NCBI GenBank assembly: GCA_910577755.1
Contig: CAJTNL010000015.1
Location: 1-38,982, forward strand
DNA: 38,982 bases
Reading direction: 5' to 3'
From: an uncultured Eubacteriales bacterium
GTDB taxonomy: Bacteria; Bacillota; Clostridia; Oscillospirales; Acutalibacteraceae
Under the pieces are notes generated by a model that was not told the DNA's origin, searched no databases, and saw nothing but the letters and a program-made list of their open reading frames with translations. This document shows positions 31,819-38,921 of the stretch, one piece after another; position 1 is the stretch's first letter; every line of letters begins with the position of its first letter. A program made the translations under genes and the position numbers.

Positions 31819-33585
31819 ATGACAAAAAACGAAACCATGTTAAATTGGGTTGGCGAAATGAGGGAGTTGGTGCAGCCTGACGAAGTAGTATGGATTGACG
31901 GCTCACAGGAACAACTGGAATCTCTTCGTATAAAAGCCTGCAATGATGGTGATTTGATTAAATTAAATCAAGATAAGCTTCCCGGATGCTATATGCATCG
32001 AACTGCGCTTAATGATGTTGCACGGGTAGAGGCAAAAACCTTCATTTGTTCAAGAAAACAAGAGGATGCAGGACCCACTAATAACTGGATGGACCCTGCA
32101 CAAACATATAAAATGCTGTACAATATTGCAAGAGGCAGCTATAAAGGTAAAACAATGTATGTCATACCATACTCTATGGGACCGATTACCTCAAACCATG
32201 CAAAAGTGGGTATTGAGGTAACAGACTCTATTTACGTTGTGCTGAACATGGCAATCATGACCCGTATCGGAAAAGAAGTGTTGACACATTTCGGTGATAC
32301 AAACAACGACTGGGTACGGGGACTGCACGCAAGCTGTGATATTGATGAAGAAAAACGATATATTTGTCATTTTCCGGAAGATAATACCATTATTTCGGTA
32401 AACTCAGGTTACGGTGGTAACGTATTGTTGGGTAAAAAGTGCTTTGCACTGCGTATTGCATCTTATCAGGGCAAAAATGAAAAATGGATGGCTGAGCACA
32501 TGTTGATTCTGGGTGTTGAGAATCCGCAGGGCGAGATTACATACATAACGGCGGCATTTCCATCTGCATGCGGAAAAACCAATCTTGCCATGTTAATTCC
32601 GCCGGAGGGTTACCGTAAGAAGGGCTATAAGGTCTATACCGTGGGTGATGATATCGCATGGATGCGGCAGGGTGCAGACGGAAGACTTTGGGCGGTAAAT
32701 CCTGAAAACGGTTTCTTTGGCGTTGCGCCCGGCACAAATCAGAAATCTAACCCCAATGCGCTGGCAAGCGTGCAAAAGGGAACAATTTTTACTAACGTTG
32801 TACAAAATCTTGACGATAACACAGTCTGGTGGGAAGGTTTGGATAAAAATCCGCCGCGAAACGGTATAGATTGGAAAGGCAAGTCATGGGATGGCGTTAC
32901 AGCAGAGGAGAAAGGGGCGCATCCAAACAGTCGCTTTACAGCTCCTGCCGAAAATTGTCCTAGCATCAGTAAGGAGTTTAGCTCGCCGTTAGGTGTGCCG
33001 ATTTCTGCTATTATTTTTGGCGGCCGCCGTCAAAAAACCACACCGCTGGTTTATCAGTCTAAAGACTGGAATCACGGTGTGTTTATAGGTTCTATTATGG
33101 CTTCTGAAACCACTGCGGCTGCGACTGGTCAGGTTGGGGTTGTCCGCCGTGATCCAATGGCTATGCTTCCTTTTTGCGGTTATCATATGGGTGATTATTT
33201 TGCCCATTGGATTGAGATGGGTGAGATTTTAGGTGATAAAGCGCCAAAAATCTTTAATGTAAACTGGTTCCGTCAAGATGAAGAGGGTAATTATTTGTGG
33301 CCCGGATTTGGCGATAACCTCCGTATATTGGATTGGATTATTGCACGTTGTGAGGGTAAAGTTAACGCAAAAGAAACAGCTATCGGTTACCTGCCTTATC
33401 TTGAGGATTTGAATATAGAGGGTCTTGATATTCAAAAGGAAGCGTTGGAACAGCTTTTAGAGGTGAACAATGAGGATTGGCTCGGTGAAATACATGGTAT
33501 TGAAGAATTTTATCAAAAATTTGGAGATAAGCTTCCGGACGAGATGAAAAAACAGTTGGCTTCTTTAAAAGAGCGTTTGTCTTAG
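31819..33585 (+). CDS. pckG: Phosphoenolpyruvate carboxykinase (GTP)
   Basis: Interconverts oxaloacetate and PEP using GTP/GDP; in anaerobes it often runs toward oxaloacetate. The 588 residues match the GTP-type enzyme, not the ATP-type: YVIPYSMGPITSNHAKVGIEVTDS, the P-loop FPSACGKTNLAM, GDDIAWM and APGTNQKSNPNA. The C-terminal part has FGGRRQKTTPLVYQS and MLPFCGYHMGDYFAHW. I chose the ATG at 31819: AGGAGG lies 8 nt upstream, and the promoter lies between it and the upstream ATG. The gene is monocistronic, with a strong promoter and terminator, suggesting high expression. Confidence 0.97.
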   Translation: MTKNETMLNWVGEMRELVQPDEVVWIDGSQEQLESLRIKACNDGDLIKLNQDKLPGCYMHRTALNDVARVEAKTFICSRKQEDAGPTNNWMDPAQTYKMLYNIARGSYKGKTMYVIPYSMGPITSNHAKVGIEVTDSIYVVLNMAIMTRIGKEVLTHFGDTNNDWVRGLHASCDIDEEKRYICHFPEDNTIISVNSGYGGNVLLGKKCFALRIASYQGKNEKWMAEHMLILGVENPQGEITYITAAFPSACGKTNLAMLIPPEGYRKKGYKVYTVGDDIAWMRQGADGRLWAVNPENGFFGVAPGTNQKSNPNALASVQKGTIFTNVVQNLDDNTVWWEGLDKNPPRNGIDWKGKSWDGVTAEEKGAHPNSRFTAPAENCPSISKEFSSPLGVPISAIIFGGRRQKTTPLVYQSKDWNHGVFIGSIMASETTAAATGQVGVVRRDPMAMLPFCGYHMGDYFAHWIEMGEILGDKAPKIFNVNWFRQDEEGNYLWPGFGDNLRILDWIIARCEGKVNAKETAIGYLPYLEDLNIEGLDIQKEALEQLLEVNNEDWLGEIHGIEEFYQKFGDKLPDEMKKQLASLKERLS

Positions 33586-33654
33586 TAATTTTATAGTGTA
33601 AGTTCAAAACATAAAATATTTTATTGCGGTGCGTAAAATCATTTAATACATATA

Positions 33655-33703
33655 GAAACCACCGATTGAAACACTACCTACGTTTCAATCGGTGGTTTTC
33701 TTA
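33655..33703. terminator. pckG terminator, probably bidirectional
   Basis: A 17-bp perfect stem (33656-33672 with 33682-33698), 9-nt loop, then TTTTCTTAT. The minus-strand side is less T-rich. Confidence 0.85.
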
Positions 33704-33908
33704 TATCTATTTATTGTAACCAGATAAAAGCAATCAAGTTTTATCTAGTTGCCAATTAAGTGTTTATAACGAATTTGCGACACAGTGATCCATATTTCAT
33801 AAATTTATTTTATATATCATTCATCTGCTTCCAAACGCTATACCGTTACTGCTGCCAATGTGTTGCTTGGAACATAAACAAACAGTTTGCCAGCAAATTT
33901 GTTTTACT
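33704..33908. other. Spacer between convergent pckG and the SDR gene
   Basis: No gene. An 8-bp hairpin AGATAAAA-TTTTATCT (33722-33746) may help end the leftward rsmE-SDR transcript. Confidence 0.4.
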
Positions 33909-34652
33909 TTACATAACCATGCCGCCGTTTACGCCAAACACCTGTCCGGTAATAAATTTGGCGTGCTCAGAAGCTAAAAATCCTACCATATGAGCAATAT
34001 CTTGTACAGATCCGATGGTGCCAAGCGGCGTTTCTTCCTCAAGTTGATGCAAGATGCTCAAATCTAAATGGCTGTTCATATCGGTGTGTATTACACCGGG
34101 AGCTATACAGTTTACCTGAATCTGCGAGGGTCCAACCTCTTTTGCCAATGCTTTCGTCAAACCAATAACTGCTGCCTTGGAAGCAGAATAGTGCACCTCG
34201 CAGGAAGCGCCGATTTGTCCCCACATGGATGAAATATTGATAATTTTGCCCTGTTTGTAATGAATCATATCTGGTAACGCCTGCTGACAACATAAAAATA
34301 TACTTTTTACATTCACAGCAAACATAGCGTCCCATTCTTGTTCTGAAATATCCGTAAATAGTTTTTGCTGCGCAATACCAGTATTGTTTACAAGTACAGA
34401 AACTCTGCCCAAATTTTTTTTTGTGTAAGTGAACATGCGCTCTATCTGTAAGGCCTCTGAAACGTCTGCACAAACGGCGATTGCACGGTTTCCCGCAGTG
34501 TTTTGGTTTAGTTCCTGTGCAAGGGCAACCGCTTGATCTTCACTGTGAAAATAATTAATAGCCACGTGATACCCCTGTTCAAACAGTTGTTTTACAATTG
34601 CCCTGCCGATCCCACGCGAACCTCCGGTAACCAGCGCTGTCGGATATGGCAT
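33909..34652 (-). CDS. Short-chain dehydrogenase/reductase, FabG-like
   Basis: A 247-residue classical SDR. The NAD(P)-binding motif TGGSRGIG lies at 9-16, the NNxG motif reads NNTG (the usual alanine is threonine), and the catalytic tetrad is N114, S142, Y155 and K159 (YSASK). It ends ITGQVFGVNGGMVM, the FabG-like C-terminus. It is related to 3-oxoacyl-ACP reductase and to YmfI, but no fatty-acid genes are near, so the substrate is unknown. GGAGGT precedes the ATG. It lies 18 nt after rsmE in one leftward operon. Confidence 0.88.
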   Translation of the reverse strand: MPYPTALVTGGSRGIGRAIVKQLFEQGYHVAINYFHSEDQAVALAQELNQNTAGNRAIAVCADVSEALQIERMFTYTKKNLGRVSVLVNNTGIAQQKLFTDISEQEWDAMFAVNVKSIFLCCQQALPDMIHYKQGKIINISSMWGQIGASCEVHYSASKAAVIGLTKALAKEVGPSQIQVNCIAPGVIHTDMNSHLDLSILHQLEEETPLGTIGSVQDIAHMVGFLASEHAKFITGQVFGVNGGMVM

Positions 34653-34670
34653 TAGTCTAATACCTCCTTT

Positions 34671-35393
34671 TTACATATTGTCCGTAAGCAGCATGATTGC
34701 TGATAAAGCGGCAATAGGAGCTGTTTCGGTTCTTAAAATACGAGGACCTAATGTGGTCTTTTTTGCGCCCAAATCCATTGCAAGAGCAACTTCTTCCGGT
34801 GAGAATCCGCCTTCGGGTCCAATAAAAATGGAGTAGGCGGAGCATGTTTTTTGTATTAGACCTTGCAGTGATTCTCCGCCGCCCTCGTAGAAGAACAGCA
34901 CTGTGCTTTTTGCGGCAGCCTGCCGCATGGCTGTTGCAAAATCCATAATAGCAGTAACGGTAGGTAGAACTCCTCGCTCGCTTTGTTTGGCGGCTTCTAT
35001 GGCAATTTTTTGCCAGCGCTGCGTCTTTTTCTGCGCTGTTTTTTCATCTGGTCGAGAGATACATCGCATAGAGAGTACAGGTACTATCCGTGTAACGCCC
35101 ATTTCAATTGCCTTTTGTACCACGGTATCCATTTTATCGGATTTAGGTAAGGATTGGTATAGGGTAACAGTAGCAGTTGGCTCTGCCACAGTTGGGCAAG
35201 AATCACTGATTGTAACGGTTATCTGATTTTGCTCGATAGAAGTAATGATGCCGTGGTAGTCGGTACCCTTGCCATCGCATAAAGTAAGCGGTTCGCCAAT
35301 CTGCATACGCAGTGACTTTGCAATATGTTTGCCGTCTTCTCCTGTTATAACTGTCTGTTTTTTGGGAGAATGATCAATAAAAAATCTTGGCAC
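34671..35393 (-). CDS. rsmE: 16S rRNA (uracil-1498-N3)-methyltransferase
   Basis: Methylates U1498 of 16S rRNA. From the GTG start the protein has 240 residues and begins MPRFFIDH, the canonical RsmE start; GAGGTG lies about 6 nt upstream. An in-frame ATG at 35480 would add an unrelated 29-residue tail. An N-terminal PUA-like domain (about 1-70, GKHIAKSLRMQIGEPLTLCDG) is followed by the SPOUT methyltransferase with its trefoil knot: KSDKMDTVVQKAIEMGV, FIGPEGGFSPEEVALA and LGPRILRTETAPIAAL. It is transcribed with the SDR gene. The usual prmA neighbour is absent. Confidence 0.95.
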   Translation of the reverse strand: MPRFFIDHSPKKQTVITGEDGKHIAKSLRMQIGEPLTLCDGKGTDYHGIITSIEQNQITVTISDSCPTVAEPTATVTLYQSLPKSDKMDTVVQKAIEMGVTRIVPVLSMRCISRPDEKTAQKKTQRWQKIAIEAAKQSERGVLPTVTAIMDFATAMRQAAAKSTVLFFYEGGGESLQGLIQKTCSAYSIFIGPEGGFSPEEVALAMDLGAKKTTLGPRILRTETAPIAALSAIMLLTDNM

Positions 35394-35585
35394 AAATATC
35401 ACCTCGTTGTTTGTTATTGTGCTATAAAAGATTGGGGGATTTTGCTCGTTACGACAGATGCTTAAAGGCGTTGTTTTCAAATTTATTTCATTATCTTTAA
35501 TATGGAGTTTTATGCTTATTTGCGCTCAATAAATTGGGCATGATACCGTACTTAGCAGCAAACAGCGTCTGTAGATGCGGTCTGC

Positions 35586-36959
35586 CTAAAATTCCAATCT
35601 TTGTTGAATGTAGTTGACTAAATCTTTGATTGCAACACGTTCCTGCTGCATGGTGTCTCGATCGCGTACAGTTACACACTGATCTTCTTGACTGTCAAAA
35701 TCATACGTAATACAAAACGGCGTACCAATTTCATCTTGCCGGCGGTATCGTTTTCCGATGGAGCCCGCATCGTCATACTCAACCATAAAGTGTTTTGCAA
35801 GCATTGCGCGTACTTGTTCCGCAGCCTCGCCTAATTTTTTTGAGAGGGGAAATACAGCGGCTTTATAGGGGGCAAGAGCAGGATGCAGGCGCATGACGAT
35901 GCGGGTGTCTTTTTCGTCAATCACTTCTTCATCGTAAGCATCGCACAGAAATGCAAGAGCAATGCGGTCGGCGCCCAAAGACGGCTCAATGACATATGGA
36001 ACGTATCGTTCATTGGTTTCAGGGTCAAAATACTCAAGACTCTTGCCCGAGTGAGTTTGATGTTGGGTTAAATCATAATCGGTTCTATCTGCAATACCCC
36101 AAAGCTCACCCCATCCAAAAGGGAATAAAAATTCAATATCAGTAGTAGCGGTGGAGTAAAAAGAAAGTTCTTCAGCACTGTGATCTCGCAGACGGATATT
36201 TTCTTCAGAAATACCCAATTTTAAAATAAACTGCTTGCAGTAGTCTTTCCAGTAGTAGAACCAGTCCATGTCAGTTCCGGGCTTGCAAAAAAACTCCAGT
36301 TCCATTTGTTCAAACTCGCGAATGCGGAAAATAAAGTTGCCGGGTGTAATTTCGTTTCGAAAAGATTTACCAATCTGCGCTACGCCGAAAGGGAGTTTAC
36401 GGCGTGTGGTACGCTGGATATTTGCAAAGTTTACAAAAATACCCTGTGCGGTTTCGGGTCGTAGATAGATTTCGTTTTTTGCGTCTTCCGTTACACCCTG
36501 AAAGGTTTTAAACATCAGGTTAAATTTGCGAATATCTGTAAAATCCGCAGCGCCGCAGGAAGGACAAACGACGTGATGCTCATGGATATATTTTGTCATT
36601 TGTTCAAAGCTCATAGCATTTGCATCACCGCCCACATCCTCTATCAGTTTGTCGGCACGGTGGCGTGTTTTACATGCACGGCAGTCCATTAGCGGGTCTG
36701 AAAAACCTCCTACATGTCCTGACGCTACCCATACTTGGGGATTCATTAAAATGGCAGAATCTAGTCCTACGTTATACGGGCTTTCCTGTACAAATTTTTT
36801 CATCCATGCTTTTTTCACGTTATTTTTAAATTCTACTCCCAACGGACCGTAGTCCCAACTGTTGGAAAGTCCACCGTAAATTTCGGATCCCTGATACACA
36901 TAACCTCTGTTTTTGCACAGAGCCACAATTTTTTCCATGGTTTTTTCGCTGTTTTTCAT
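35586..36959 (-). CDS. glyQS: Glycyl-tRNA synthetase, dimeric (alpha2) type
   Basis: Charges tRNA-Gly. At 457 residues it is the single-chain class II enzyme found in Firmicutes and eukaryotes, not the alpha2-beta2 type. Seen are IYGGLSNSWDYGPLG near the start, zinc-type cysteine pairs CRAC and CPSC, the motif 2 region FRNEITPGNFIFR, EQMELEFF, and motif 3 GADRIALAFLCDAYD, then the anticodon-binding domain (about 355-457). AGGAGG lies 8 nt before the ATG. Only 23 nt separate it from gtrA upstream, so the two likely share a transcript; no T-box leader fits in that gap. Confidence 0.97.
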   Translation of the reverse strand: MKNSEKTMEKIVALCKNRGYVYQGSEIYGGLSNSWDYGPLGVEFKNNVKKAWMKKFVQESPYNVGLDSAILMNPQVWVASGHVGGFSDPLMDCRACKTRHRADKLIEDVGGDANAMSFEQMTKYIHEHHVVCPSCGAADFTDIRKFNLMFKTFQGVTEDAKNEIYLRPETAQGIFVNFANIQRTTRRKLPFGVAQIGKSFRNEITPGNFIFRIREFEQMELEFFCKPGTDMDWFYYWKDYCKQFILKLGISEENIRLRDHSAEELSFYSTATTDIEFLFPFGWGELWGIADRTDYDLTQHQTHSGKSLEYFDPETNERYVPYVIEPSLGADRIALAFLCDAYDEEVIDEKDTRIVMRLHPALAPYKAAVFPLSKKLGEAAEQVRAMLAKHFMVEYDDAGSIGKRYRRQDEIGTPFCITYDFDSQEDQCVTVRDRDTMQQERVAIKDLVNYIQQRLEF

Positions 36960-36982
36960 ATCGTTTATCCTCCTAAGGGTGT

Positions 36983-37414
36983 TTAGTTTTGATTTTGTTG
37001 TTTATGATTAAATATAAATAGTTTGCTGAAAATATAATTCATAACAATTACAATCATATTTGTTATGAATTTTGTTATCCATATATTGATATGTCCAATA
37101 TCTACCATAAGCCATGTAATCAGCATATCGCAAATTAAAAAAGTAATTACACGTGCAATAAAAAAAGAGACGGTTTCTTTTAATACTATTTTTTTATCAG
37201 TAGTCTTGCTATTAAAAACAAACAGTTTGTTAGTGATAAATGCAAATATGACGGCTGCAGTCCAGGCAATTGTATTTGCCAAATTTACATCCCAGTGCAG
37301 AAAGTCAAACAGCAAGCCGCAGACAGCAATGTTGATAACAGTAGAAAGAACACCAAAAACGAGGTATAAAATGGTCTCTTTATTAAAAAATTTTTTCAAT
37401 AGGTTATTCAACAT
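36983..37414 (-). CDS. GtrA-family membrane protein
   Basis: A 143-residue protein with four membrane spans: about 15-35, 45-65, 82-103 and 112-133. It shows GtrA-family marks FGVLSTVINIAVCGLL at the start, ANTIAWTAAVIFAFITNKLFVF between spans 2 and 3, and MNYIFSKLFIF near the end. GtrA proteins are thought to move undecaprenyl-phosphate-linked sugars across the membrane for surface polysaccharides. GGAGGGG precedes the ATG by 2-4 nt. It is the first gene of a transcript that probably runs into glyQS, an unexpected pairing. Confidence 0.9.
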   Translation of the reverse strand: MLNNLLKKFFNKETILYLVFGVLSTVINIAVCGLLFDFLHWDVNLANTIAWTAAVIFAFITNKLFVFNSKTTDKKIVLKETVSFFIARVITFLICDMLITWLMVDIGHINIWITKFITNMIVIVMNYIFSKLFIFNHKQQNQN

Positions 37415-37446
37415 TTCCCCTCCGTATAGCAGTATTATATTGTTCT

Positions 37447-37475
37447 AGTGTATCATTACGGGGCTTGTCTTGCAA
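37447..37475 (-). promoter_or_regulatory. gtrA-glyQS promoter
   Basis: On the minus strand: -35 TTGCAA (37475-37470), 17-nt spacer, extended -10 TGaTACACT (ending 37447). Start near 37440, leaving about 25 nt before the gtrA ATG, too short for a T-box. Confidence 0.6.
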
Positions 37476-37536
37476 GTTGAAAACGAAAATATCAAGCACA
37501 AACATATAATATTTTTATTAAAATTTAAAAAAGGGG

Positions 37537-37565
37537 TTGACGAAATGTTTTTTATACGATATAAT
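37537..37565 (+). promoter_or_regulatory. tRNA-Pro promoter
   Basis: -35 TTGACG (37537-37542), 17-nt spacer, -10 TATAAT (37560-37565); start near 37572. The leader to the tRNA is about 36 nt and contains GTTCA/TGAAC pairing. Confidence 0.8.
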
Positions 37566-37607
37566 CAACAGGCGAGTTCATCATGAGTTGAACATTGGCT
37601 TAAAAAA

Positions 37608-37684
37608 CGAGGTGTAGCTCAGTTTGGTAGAGTGCTTGGTTTGGGACCAAGATGCCGCAGGTTCGAACCCTGTCACCTCGACCA
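37608..37684 (+). tRNA. tRNA-Pro (TGG anticodon)
   Basis: 77 nt with encoded CCA. The acceptor stem pairs CGAGGTG with CACCTCG, the discriminator is A, the D-arm is GCTCAGTTTGGTAGAGT, the anticodon loop reads TTTGGGA with anticodon TGG, and the T-arm holds GGTTCGAACCC. All stems pair. Confidence 0.95.
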
Positions 37685-37693
37685 TAGCTGCAG

Positions 37694-37800
37694 TGCGCAG
37701 GGACATGTATCTTAGCTTTACTTTGTTCAAGCAAAGTAACCTGCGTCAGCATTTAATTTATCTAAGATAAGGGTGCGCTTAATTAGCTTAAAATATTAAG
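37694..37800 (+). other. Structured intergenic RNA-like region between tRNA genes
   Basis: CGCAGG (37696-37701) pairs with CCTGCG (37740-37745), enclosing the hairpin ACTTTG-ttcaag-CAAAGT (37720-37737). In addition TATCTTAG (37708-37715) can pair with CTAAGATA (37762-37769), which would cross the first stem as a pseudoknot or compete with it. A further GCTTAAT/ATTAAGC hairpin ends the region. It may be a small RNA, a processing signal or a terminator of tRNA-Pro; no T run is seen. Confidence 0.35.
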
Positions 37801-37820
37801 CGATGATTTGTGTACAGGCG

Positions 37821-37849
37821 TTGACACAAACTACGATTTATGTTATAAT
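37821..37849 (+). promoter_or_regulatory. Promoter of tRNA-Thr/tRNA-Tyr, spanned by an inverted repeat
   Basis: Perfect consensus: TTGACA (37821-37826), 17-nt spacer, extended -10 TGtTATAAT (37841-37849). A perfect 9-bp inverted repeat, CTACGATTT (37831-37839) and AAATCGTAG (37852-37860), brackets the -10 box, with the likely transcription start inside the right arm. Confidence 0.85.
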
Positions 37850-37866
37850 TCAAATCGTAGCAATGC

Positions 37867-37942
37867 GCTGGTGTAGCTCAGTTGGTAGAGCAGCTGATTT
37901 GTAATCAGCAGGTCGGGGGTTCAAGTCCGTCCACCAGCTCCA
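37867..37942 (+). tRNA. tRNA-Thr (TGT anticodon)
   Basis: 76 nt with encoded CCA. The acceptor stem pairs GCTGGTG with CACCAGC, discriminator T, D-arm GCTCAGTTGGTAGAGC, anticodon stem CTGAT/ATCAG around TTGTA with anticodon TGT, T-arm GGGGGTTCAAGTCCGTC with a G-T pair. Confidence 0.95.
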
Positions 37943-37947
37943 AATGT

Positions 37948-38032
37948 GGGAGAATTCCCGAGTGGCCAAAGGGGGCAGACTGTAAATCTGTTGCGTCATG
38001 CTTCGATGGTTCGAATCCATCTTCTCCCACCA
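37948..38032 (+). tRNA. tRNA-Tyr (GTA anticodon)
   Basis: 85 nt, class II with a long variable arm (TTGCGTCATGCTTCG region), encoded CCA. The acceptor stem pairs GGGAGAA with TTCTCCC, the D-region is CCCGAGTGGCCAAAGGGGGC, the anticodon stem-loop is CAGACTGTAAATCTG with anticodon GTA, and the T-loop is GGTTCGAATCC. It lies 5 nt after tRNA-Thr and shares its transcript. Confidence 0.95.
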
Positions 38033-38122
38033 AATATATAAAAACCGCTGATACGGCGGCAAGAGAATAAATAGATACAGAGATAGTTTCCTAAGCAATA
38101 GCTTGGATTATAGCAAACAGGG

Positions 38123-38156
38123 TAATATGAGTAGAATAAAAATTCTACTCATATTA
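38123..38156. repeat. Perfect 15-bp inverted repeat
   Basis: TAATATGAGTAGAAT (38123-38137), loop AAAA, and the exact complement (38142-38156). No T run follows on either strand, so it is not a standard intrinsic terminator; it may stabilise the 3' end of the tRNA-Thr-Tyr precursor. Confidence 0.6.
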
Positions 38157-38202
38157 TGAATTGTTGAATTAAGGATGGACAGCTGCTTAAGTAATACACA
38201 AT

Positions 38203-38316
38203 ATGGTGGAAATTGATGATAATCAGAGTCTAACATGCGGTGAAACATTTGTTGCTGGAAAAGTTAAAAGAAGACAAATGAATTTCTTTGTCGGTATCTC
38301 TTTTAAAACCTCTTGA
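38203..38316 (+). CDS. Doubtful 37-residue ORF before a terminator
   Basis: The frame begins MVEIDDNQSLTCGETF and ends FFVGISFKTS, stopping 8 nt before a strong terminator. There is no ribosome-binding site near the ATG and no recognised family. Its placement just before a terminator makes a small gene possible; chance is as likely. Confidence 0.2.
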   Translation: MVEIDDNQSLTCGETFVAGKVKRRQMNFFVGISFKTS

Positions 38317-38323
38317 TGAACTT

Positions 38324-38354
38324 AGCTCGGATGTGCATTGCATCCGAGCTTTTT
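38324..38354 (+). terminator. Intrinsic terminator before folB
   Basis: A perfect 10-bp stem AGCTCGGATG (38324-38333) with CATCCGAGCT (38341-38350), loop TGCATTG, then TTTT. It isolates folB from upstream transcription. Confidence 0.82.
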
Positions 38355-38450
38355 CCATATGTGAAAATAGAAAGAAATTTTGTGTAAATATTTTATTTTG
38401 AATAACAAGTGTAAATGCGGTCAATCATCAAAAATAGAGAGGAGGGTCGT

Positions 38451-38819
38451 ATGGATCAAATAATAATTCGTGGATTACGTATTATGGCGCGTCACGGCTA
38501 TACAAAAGAAGAAAGAATTATGGAGCAAGAATTCGAGCTGGATATTATTCTATACTGTGATTTGGAGAGAGCAATGGAAACAGATTTAACAGAGAGTACG
38601 GTGGACTGTGCTCAAGTTATTAAAGTGGTTACGTCTACTTTGAAAGAAACCTCCTATCAACTTATAGAAAGAGCGGCAAAGGAAATTATAGACGCACTTT
38701 TTGATACTTTTCCTATGGTGGGCGGCATTGAATTAGCGCTGAAAAAAATGCAGAGCGGCATTCTGGCTGATTTTGATTCTGTTGGCGTGCAAGTTACCAG
38801 AGCCAGATCTGAAAGATAA
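38451..38819 (+). CDS. folB: Dihydroneopterin aldolase
   Basis: Folate pathway enzyme that cleaves 7,8-dihydroneopterin to 6-hydroxymethyl-dihydropterin. The 122 residues begin MDQIIIRGLRIMARHGYTKEER, the FolB start with HG and the glutamate-containing loop, then FELDIILYCDL, ESTVDCAQVIKVV, LIERAAKEI and ADFDSVGVQVTR. The usual KPxAPI segment reads KKMQSGIL: the lysine is kept but the prolines are lost, so this is a divergent member. I chose the ATG at 38451 because of GAGGAGGG just upstream; an ATG at 38415 adds 12 unrelated residues. No other folate gene is in the window. Confidence 0.87.
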   Translation: MDQIIIRGLRIMARHGYTKEERIMEQEFELDIILYCDLERAMETDLTESTVDCAQVIKVVTSTLKETSYQLIERAAKEIIDALFDTFPMVGGIELALKKMQSGILADFDSVGVQVTRARSER

Positions 38820-38885
38820 AACATTGTTTATAATGTGATTTGCTGATATGAGCAGTCAATGTATAAATACAAAATAAATTTACTG

Positions 38886-38915
38886 TTGACAAAGCAAGAA
38901 AGAGTATGATATGAT
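38886..38915 (+). promoter_or_regulatory. Strong promoter at the window end
   Basis: TTGACA (38886-38891), 18-nt spacer, extended -10 TGaTATGAT (38907-38915). It drives a transcript that leaves the window. Confidence 0.7.
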
Positions 38916-38921
38916 AGTCAA

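Larger units (their letters stand above)
38033..38450. other. Region between the tRNA array and folB
   Basis: No large gene. It contains a perfect 15-bp hairpin (38123-38156), a doubtful 37-codon frame (38203-38316) and a terminator (38324-38354). I see no clear promoter in front of the small frame. Confidence 0.4.

Noticed and set aside
35497..35679. 60-codon minus-strand frame across the glyQS 3' end
   Set aside because: It overlaps glyQS in another frame and shows no family features; the spacer after glyQS looks non-coding.
37850..38098. Open frames on both strands across the tRNA genes (82 codons minus, 62 codons plus)
   Set aside because: They are translations of tRNA-Thr and tRNA-Tyr, a well-known source of false protein entries.
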